DNA of 64,000 nt from Kuschelorhynchus macadamiae. Taxonomy: Eukaryota; Arthropoda; Insecta; Coleoptera; Curculionidae. The DNA lies in the NCBI GenBank assembly GCA_030620095.1, contig JAUTXW010000127.1:1409501-1473500 (forward strand). The letters are read 5' to 3'. The position numbers were made by a program, and so were the translations under genes. Of the stretch, positions 56,477 to 64,000 are shown in pieces. Within the stretch, counting starts at the first letter, position 1, and each line of letters opens with the position of its first letter. The notes beneath the pieces are model-generated. The model was not told where the DNA came from, made no database searches, and worked only from the letters and a program-made list of their open reading frames with translations.

Positions 56477-58620
56477 AACAGTATGTTGAGGGTGTTTCAC
56501 CATATTTAGATTTTCTCTGCTGCCTTTATTATAAGAAAAAAAAATGTTAAATACGAAAGTTGTAGGGATTGTCCTAGACGCCAGAAAATTTTTATTGAAA
56601 CCAATGAACATTGCAAAGCTACTAAAAAACATAAACTTGGTATTTCTTAAATGGGACAGCCTATGTATTGCATTACATTTCAATAGAGAATATTTTTCTG
56701 ATTTCAAAAATGTATAATATGTCTATGTTTGGATCCGAGTTTGGATCAGTAGTTTCTGAAATATTTACGTTTGTAAATCCCAATAATATTAGATTTGGAT
56801 TTACGAAATCACAGTTGCCACCAAAACCAAACAAAGCGGAAGATTCAAACGTCTTTAATATAAATTAAAACTTATTTAAACGTCAAAACAAAATAGTTTA
56901 AACTGTAAGATGGGTTATACATAGGACGAAAAATTTGGCATTGTTCGCATATTTTACAAAAACAGTAATATTGTTAGTAGAGCCTAAGCAGTATTTATCC
57001 CTACAGGCAAGTTCCTTGTTCTTTCCAAATCAACCTTCTATTACTCTGAAAGATGCATCAGAGAGCGCAAGCATTTTCAAAGAAAATAATGGTAAAGAGT
57101 TGCAAATATTATTATTTTTTCATGGTTGGAAATATGTTATTATTAATTACTTATTTAATTTAAAGCCAGTGTATTTTCTTTTTAGAAAATCTGGCTTCAT
57201 CTATATCAGATGCTAGTAAACATTTTAATATATCTAGAAGCAAAATTTACAGAATCCTACATAGACATGGACAATTGGATATCATCCTTATAAAATGTTG
57301 CCAGTGCAAAAGTTACGAGATATCCATAAAATTAAAGACTGGAATACTGTAACTATATGTTAGCCAGAAAAAATGAAGACTATGATTTTTTTAACAAAAT
57401 TTTATGGAGTGAGTGACGAGGCGGTGTTTAATACAGCGGGCGTGTATAACAGAAGAAATACGCACATGTGGGCACCAGAAAATCCTCATGGATATATTGA
57501 AATTAAAACTTAGGGGCGTATGTCGTTAAATGGTTGGATTTTTAGAAATTAAATAATTGGTCCAATAATTTTTAGAGATTTTTTAACCGGACACAGATAC
57601 CTACAGTTTCTAGAAAACAATACAGTTAATCTTTTAGAAGAACTTCCTTTTAGGCTATTCGCGGATCTTGTGTGGCATCAAGATGGCATGTCACCTCATA
57701 ATCCTATTTATGTAAGAGAATACTTAAATGAATAGTAAGACGAGTGGATAGGAGCTCATGGAACTATAAATTGGCCCCCGATTACTTCAGACTTGCTCCG
57801 TTAGATAGTTTTCTCTGGGGGTATTTAAAGAATGAAGTTTATAAAGAAAGAAGTAATGCTTTGGAGAATTTAAGGGAAATAATTGAAACTAGTATTAATT
57901 TCTTAAATAAGAATCCCCAAATTATTGGGAATGTTTTGCTTAAAAACGGTAATAATTATAGAAAATGTGTTGAAAATGATGGCGGCACAATAATTATTTT
58001 AAAATGTAATTTTCCAACTATTGGTAGTTCTGTATTCCTGTGGTTCTATTTAATATTGTAGTGATTACCGTAAATTTATTTTATTGTTGGTTTGTTATAT
58101 TTTGCTGTCATTTTTTAGTTATGTAATTTATATAGACAAATATTAAATATTTATATTTAACAATATTACTGTTTTTGTTAAATATGTTGTAATTTACAAA
58201 TTAAACTATTTCCTTCGGACGGCTAAATAGGTTTTAATTAATATTAAAGACTTTTGAATTTTCCGCTTTGTTTTGTTTTTTTTGTCCTTGGCAACTGTGA
58301 TTTCGTAAACCTAAATCTGATATTATCGTAATTTTTAAACGTAAATATTTCAAAAAGTACTGAACCAAACATAGACATATTATACATTTTTGAAATGAGA
58401 AAAATATTCTCTATCGAAATATAATGTAATATATAGGGTGTCCCATTTAAAAATTACAAAGTTTATGTTTTTCAGTAACTTTCCAATGTTCATTTGTTTT
58501 AATAACCTGTTATTTCCTGGCGGTTTAGGACAATCCCTACAACTTTCGTATTTAACATTTTTTTCTATCTCGTATAATAAAGGCAATAGATAAAGTCTAA
58601 ATATGGTGAAACACGCTGTA
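56477..58620 (+). mobile_element. Tc1/mariner-superfamily element with ~430-bp inverted repeats
   Basis: The left arm (about 56477-56908) and right arm (about 58193-58620) are inverted copies of each other. They start with GTGTTTCACCATATTTAGA and continue through TAAATACGAAAGTTGTAGGG, TTAAATGGGACA and AAATCACAGTTGCCA-type text to the inner end. A TA follows the right terminus. Between them lies a broken transposase. The left tip has a few extra bases relative to the right, so its edge is uncertain by about 10 bp. Confidence 0.88.
57190..57995 (+). pseudogene. IS630/Tc1/mariner-type transposase, broken
   Basis: The enzyme would bind the inverted repeats and cut and paste the element. Pieces in order: SISDASKHFNISRSKIYRIL (57204-57263), a helix-turn-helix-like segment; SDEAVFNTAGVYNRR (about 57410), holding the first catalytic Asp; FADLVWHQDGMSPHN (about 57660), the second; and RLAPLDSFLWGYLKNEVY (57792-57845), the third, as D rather than E. 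The end is ENDGGTIIILK, typical of this insect family. Stops fall near 57350, 57510 and 57733, with several frame shifts. All three acidic residues remain readable, so decay came by stops and indels rather than at the active site. Confidence 0.85.
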
Positions 58621-61542
58621 CAGTGCGGCTCTTTAGTGCCCTCTTAGTATTTTTTGATCAGGGCATTTGAATAATGGAATTTTCCGAGTTTAAATATGTT
58701 TTTCGTGTTCCAGAGTTTTATAACGTCGAAAAAAAAACACATCTTTCCCAATTTTTTGCGATTACAACATTTTTACTAATTATTACTGCAAATCGTAGTA
58801 AGGAAGTTACTAAAATGCCTACAATATTTAAATTTGTTTTCGTAAAATGTATATAAAATGAATATAGAATTTAAAAATCTTCATTGAGTGATTCATAAAA
58901 AAAACATTCAGAAATGGTAAAGTAAAAATTACTATCGGCTGTATACTTCTAACTCGTTGAAAATAGAATTTCTTCTGATTTTGAAAACACATGTATCAGG
59001 AATCAAATATTTGGCTTTGATTCAACCGCCTTGCAACGGTTGCATAGTCAACATCAACAGTAGAAGACAGACGTAAATAATACCAAAAAATAAAAATAAA
59101 CAAAAGTTGCTTGTCTCGTCATTCACTTTTCAATGTATAAAAATATTTTGTATCATCGTAACATAAGTTTAGGTTAAATATCTTATATACTAACATTATC
59201 TTTTTATCCTTTTAAATATTACAAGTCACATAGTACGCCATTGTTTAAGTAAAGGAATGATCAATATCGATGAAGGATTAGACGTATATTTTTAAACAAA
59301 TTTTTCTGAGACACGGACAGTTTTAATATCTTGTCGAAACAAATAAATAGTCATTTTTTTTAACACGATCAAAAGAAATACATTTCAAAATAACAACTTA
59401 GACATCTGTCATCTTCCGTCAAATTTTATGAACCGAGTGAACACTAAATGATGTCGTGCTTAGCACATCTTTTACGAGCCGACAAGGAATACGGAAGTTC
59501 TTTACACTATTTTAAGCTTCGAAGCGTGCGTGTTATATTTCTTTTAATGACATTATCGACTTTATAAGGTCTACCCTTAACAGTCTAAAGAAGATATACC
59601 GCATAACTAAAAACGTGGAGAAAAAATGTATATATTTGTTTTAAACACGAGTAATGTATGTATACCTTAAACTACTTAATTTTACAAAATGAAACTGAAA
59701 AAAGCCATTTCCAGCGCAGACGTTATATAAAAAACGGTGACAATATTTTTTTAAGAAAAAAAAGTACAAGTTATAGTTTGAAAATAAAATAGGTACAAGA
59801 TTCTCCACAGTTATAATTTTTCGGAGTAAGAGCGATAGCAAAACTTCTAAAAAACAAAACCGTTTTGCTGCAAAGAATACTTTGTGTGCTTCTTCTTTGC
59901 TGCGTTTGTGGTGTCGTCTAAGAAAATGCATGAGTCGGTGGGGTAAGTATATTATATTATCTTTTTATTGAGAAATGAAAGCTTGGTAAGAATTTTCTTA
60001 GCCTAACTATCACGGCTACCCCCGAAATATTGAAAATATGTTGGTATAAGCATACTTTTTACTAATTTTTGAGATTTGACCGTGTGGACCCCCCCCAAAT
60101 TAATTTTTGGTCAGGATCCCCCCGAACTGAATTCCTGGCTACGTGCCTGCAAGGTTATATCTTTAAATCAGCTTTTTTTTAAGCTGTAATATTCTCAGTA
60201 CCTATAGAATTGAACCTCTCTTGTCGCAAACAAATCTGACAGTAGATACTGTACAAATGTTTTGTGAGAATTGAGGTACAGTAATTATTATCAAAGGAAA
60301 AAACTATTCTTGTAGACGTTTGTTAGAAGATTCTTTTGGTTGTTTTGTGTTTACTTCAGATGTTGTGACTTTTTATTTTTGTACCCCAAAAATATGTACA
60401 TTTAAAAGAAGAGAGCAGTAGGGCGCAATTTAAAAGTGTCCTAAGTATATATGGCCAAGCTATATATCTGAAGCATTGTTAGCATGATTTTTGTTAATGT
60501 TTTGAACAGATTCTGAAAACTTTATTTTAAAAGATTTAAATCATTGGGATTTGCTAAAAAATTAATCTTTTCAAATAGGAAAGAATATAACATTTGCAAA
60601 TTTACATATAATTATTTAGTTTATAGTAACACTAAGGCAATTACAAAATTTGATACTATGGAAAGTGACATATCTTGAATGTATAATCAGTTTTAGTTAA
60701 TAAGATAATGGCCTTCTTTATTGATGAAAATAACATTTTTTATTATTTTTCGTTTACAATATATTTTGATTTTCTGGTTCCTTCTTTGGGTCCATTTCAC
60801 TTAGATGAATTATGATGAATATATTTACCCTCTTCTTTCTTGTAAAATATCAATTAAACACATTGAGAACATTTGATCTAGTTGAAAGTTTCAGCTCTTT
60901 GTTTTTCATTTATCAAAGCTGCTTTCCTTTATGTTTGCTTTACATGGAATATTAAACGGACATTTTGCTGATGACTTTTCATTATTTTAAGCCCATTAGT
61001 AATCTGAAACGAAATTAAACATTATAATATTGCAGTTAAATATAACTTTTAATGTAGATTGCATCTTACATACCTCAATGTTTTATTCATAATTTAATGG
61101 ATTACATTTTGTAAAGTATGTTTAGCTTCTCTAATATAAGGCAAAATAATTTTATTTTTGTTTTGTTTACAAATAGATATTGGAATTTCGCCTTTCTCTT
61201 CTGTCACTATGGTTTATTATTTTTTCAGTGTCAAGCCAGTTTTGACAATGTCTTTTTCATTTTAGGTTATAATTTTGACTCTGCTCAGGGTCAACTCGCC
61301 ATCTCTATTCCGGGGGACACTGAATATTATTATTATTACTTAGAATTTTCTGAAGGTGATTCTCTCGACCCTTTTATATTGTCTCTACTTGGAGGTGCAA
61401 CATGTGTCCGGCTTTATAAAAGTGACTTAACGGACCAACCTTTTTATAAGTTCTGAAACTATGTCGTAATTTTTTTAAAAGTGTAGTGCTGTTAAAAGCA
61501 GATTCGGGCTAGACGATTTTCTTAAATAGGCTCCATTCTATA
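58621..61542. other. Mostly unassigned
   Basis: AT-rich sequence. A patch at 60080-60155 with a run of eight Cs, GGATCCCCCC and CTGGCTACGTGCCTG looks like a transposon remnant by composition, but I cannot name it. No gene recognised apart from the weak candidate at 61118. Confidence 0.45.
61118..61456 (+). CDS. Hypothetical short ORF (weak)
   Basis: 112 codons from an ATG. The first half is hydrophobic and Phe-rich and reads like translated AT-rich DNA. The second half, after TTCATTTTAG at 61257-61266 (a plausible splice acceptor), reads more like protein: FDSAQGQLAISIPGD, LEFSEGDSLDPFILSLLGGA and RLYKSDLTDQPFYKF before the stop. It may be a terminal exon beginning near 61267 or chance. No family recognised. 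It ends 85 bp left of the next transposon. Confidence 0.2.
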   Translation: MFSFSNIRQNNFIFVLFTNRYWNFAFLFCHYGLLFFQCQASFDNVFFILGYNFDSAQGQLAISIPGDTEYYYYYLEFSEGDSLDPFILSLLGGATCVRLYKSDLTDQPFYKF

Positions 61543-63513
61543 CCGGGTGTCAACAATTCTATTAGACAAGCCATAACTTTTAAAGTATTTGATGTATCAA
61601 AACGAAGTTTTGTATAGGTAAATGGTACATAAAGAGGAAAGTTTTTGCATATTTCTCATTTTCCGATCACTTCCTGTTTCACCGGAAATGACCCCAGTTT
61701 CGATTTTTTATATGAAACACTCTGTATATTTTTACATTTTTGGATTCCTGAGACAATTCTGAATCAGAATATGATATTTTAAAAACTTTTCACGCCTACT
61801 TGATTTTTTATAGTCATTTTTAAAATTGCATCTAGGTGGCCACAACCGGACTCAAATTAATCTAAGGACCTGAAATGATGTCAGAATAATACAATCGCTA
61901 AGATTTAAGTTTTAGTGATTAGTCTGATAGCTAGGAACAAGAAAAGTTGATAAAATCAAATTTTTGTGTCTAACTATTTTTTTTCAAATGGCGACCCTTT
62001 TTGTTAAGCACTTTTTGAAAAGAGGATTTGTCTGCGAATCTAACTTTTTTGCGATTGGGTTAAAAATAAGCTCAACAATTAAATATTACTAAGAAAATTC
62101 TCGATAATCAATTTTTTATATTTATCAAGTGTGCCGCGGTTATCCATGCTGGATATTAAGTAGGATTTTTAATTGTGACAGTTGGTTGATCAAGATTACT
62201 TACATTGGATCTATCTATGCGTCATGTCACGTATAATCTGCTCAGCCTATCTCTGTTGGTGAAAAGAATGCACGCCTATGCACCTGCTGCCCCTCTTCAG
62301 ATATCGTCAACAAATTTAGGCGTGCAAATCTGTATCTTTGGCTAACAAATAGTTCAGAGTATTAAACAAAAATATAGCTTCAACTAACTTCTGTTCAAAG
62401 TGCATTCCCCATTGTTCACAACACATTTCCGCTCGTTCAATTGCTTCTCTCAACACATTGTGCAGCATTTGAGGCATACTACTTCTAAATGCACGTACAA
62501 TCCTTTTTTCTAAGATTTCAAGAGAGCTGAGGCTGTTACATAGACTCTTTCTTTAAGATATCCTCCCCAAATAAACAAGCCTAGAACAGTGAGATCTGGT
62601 GAACGGACGGGCCACCGTATGCGTATTGGGTCATTGGTTGCAATTACTTTATTATCAAAATGTTCAAATAAATAATTAAGAACTTCTCTGGTATTGTGAA
62701 GAGGTGCTCCATCTTGCTGGAAGTAAATCCGGCGTAAAACTTCTAAATGAAGATCATTAAGATGCTGGTCAATTTCATTTTGGAGAAAGCCTAAGTACCT
62801 GCATTCTTTTCATCAATAGAGATAGACTTTACGTGACATGAGGCATAGATAGATTCAACGTAAGTAATCTTGATCAACCATCTGTCACAATTAAAAATCC
62901 TACTTTATATCCAGCATGGATATCCATGGCACACTTGATAAAAGTAAATAATTGATTATCGAATATTTTTTTTAGTAATATTTAATTTTTGAGCTTATTT
63001 TTAATCCAATCGCAAAAAAGTTAGTACCGTTAGATTCGCAAAAAAAATCCTCTTTTCAAAAGATGCTTGTCTAAAAAGGGCAGCCATTTGAAAAAAAAAT
63101 AGTTAGACACAAAAATTTAATTTTAACAACTTCTCTTGTTCCTATCTATCAGATTAATCAGTAAAACTTAGCGATTGTATTATTCTGTCATCATTTCTGG
63201 TCCTTAGATTAATTTGCGTCCAGTCATGGCCACCTAGATGCAATTTTAAAAATTGCTATAAAAAAATCAGGTAGGAGTAAAAAGTTTTTAAAATGTCACA
63301 TTCTGATTCAGAATTGTCTCAGAAATCCAAAATTGTAAAAATATACAGAGTATTGTATTTAAAAAATCGAAACTGGAGTGAAACTCGAAGTGACCGGAAA
63401 AATATGCGAGAACGCTCCTCTTTATGTACCATTTACTTATACCAAATTTTGTTTTGATATATCAAATACTTTAAAAGTTATGGCCTGTCTAATAGATTCG
63501 TTGACACCCGGTA
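61541..63513. mobile_element. Tc1/mariner-superfamily element with ~720-bp inverted repeats
   Basis: The left arm (61543-62272) and right arm (62799-63511) are inverted copies starting CCGGGTGTCAACnAnTCTAT, flanked by TA on both sides (61541-61542, 63512-63513). Shared blocks occur along the whole length, such as GACAnGCCATAACTTTTAAAGT near the tips and TTGATCAAGATTACTTAC near the inner ends. Only about 530 bp lies between, holding the back part of a transposase on the minus strand. The arms are longer than the unique core, so it is non-autonomous. Confidence 0.92.
62355..62797 (-). pseudogene. Transposase C-terminal part, antisense, active site altered
   Basis: Minus strand, from 62797: LQNEIDQHLNDLHLEVLRRI, YFQQDGAPLHNTREVLNYLF (second catalytic Asp in the QQDG motif, near 62710), WPVRSPDLTVLGLFIWGGYL (62613-62554), KERVY, and after a frame shift near 62530 EKRIVRAFRSSMPQMLHNVL plus MCCEQWGMHFEQ. 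It is the same IS630/Tc1/mariner type as 57190-57995. At the third acidic position, where that copy has PLD, this one reads Val-Leu-Gly, so the catalytic Asp is lost. The N-terminal DNA-binding part and the first catalytic Asp are absent because the inner arm begins there. Confidence 0.85.
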
Positions 63514-64000
63514 TATGGACATCGTCTGGCCTTAGTTTCTGGTCCCGTCTTTTTTGGTTCGACGTTTGATCAACCTCCTGGTACGTCGATTTTCAAATTA
63601 AGTTCTTGCTGTGAACTAATTCGCTATTATCTTTTATAAACAGAATGACTAGAGGTAAGGTAATGTCTCTGAATAGTTTTTTCGAAATAACTTGTTTTTC
63701 CACATTCCCTGTCGATTTTATTTTAAAACAAATAATTGTATATACGGTTTCAAATTATGGTTTTAAGTTAAGATTTCAAGATATAGTTTCGGAATATAGT
63801 TTCAAGTTTACGTTGTAATTTTTGGGGTTCATAAACCAAAAGTTCTACAATGGTTTTGGAGTCCCTACCCCTACCTTTAATACTGCGAGGATTTAAATCT
63901 TAAGTTTATATTCATAAATTTTACATAAGGTAGCAGAAAGGAAAGTATTAATTACAAAGAAGCATGTTACTGAAATATGTTATAGAGGAAACAGATGAAC
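63514..64000. other. No recognisable feature
   Basis: AT-rich flank to the end of the window; nothing supportable. Confidence 0.5.

Overview
The window is AT-rich eukaryotic DNA, almost certainly from an insect: both LTR retrotransposons carry errantivirus-type env genes with a furin-like site, and the rest is a mixture of CR1/Jockey-like and RNase H-bearing non-LTR elements, Tc1/mariner relatives with long inverted repeats, and small non-autonomous elements. I recognise no host protein-coding gene, rRNA or tRNA. Order and species cannot be fixed from this sequence; a beetle would fit but I cannot show it.

Layout. 1-14.3 kb: degenerate intergenic DNA with three clusters of a 'GCCGCCATTTTGTT' repeat (722-1995, 9843-10750, 12081-13185), a split local duplication (1991-2471 / 3011-4201), two abutting reverse-transcriptase relics (5740-7010) and an antisense RNase H relic (8455-9083), a mariner-like MITE (10943-11694) and a (TA)n tract of 231 bp (13644-13874). 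14.3-23.3 kb: a gypsy/errantivirus-type element with two 250-bp LTRs, a 4-bp target duplication (AGCA), gag-pro-RT-RNase H and env remains but no integrase core. Its gag is split by a 2.7-kb 5'-truncated non-LTR element. 23.3-33.6 kb: hAT-like and TTAA-flanked foldback elements, several antisense non-LTR relics, and one isolated GC-rich patch (32580-32820). 33.7-45.0 kb: a second env-bearing gypsy element, truncated inside the protease at its left end, whose integrase is split by a full-length CR1-like non-LTR element (37007-42167). Both ORFs of that element (551 and 919 codons) are open. 45-56 kb: relics of another RNase H-bearing non-LTR family, one copy lying between two ~0.85-0.9 kb direct repeats. 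56.5-63.5 kb: two Tc1/mariner-superfamily elements with unusually long inverted repeats (~430 bp and ~720 bp), both with broken transposases.

Relations. Nesting gives a relative order: each gypsy element was in place before the non-LTR element that interrupts it. The only coding potential that looks intact is the CR1-like element: ORF1 has a PHD-like finger and an RRM-like segment, and ORF2 has endonuclease plus reverse transcriptase with all expected catalytic motifs. Everything else is decayed or non-autonomous, so the region reads as a transposon graveyard with one comparatively fresh insertion.
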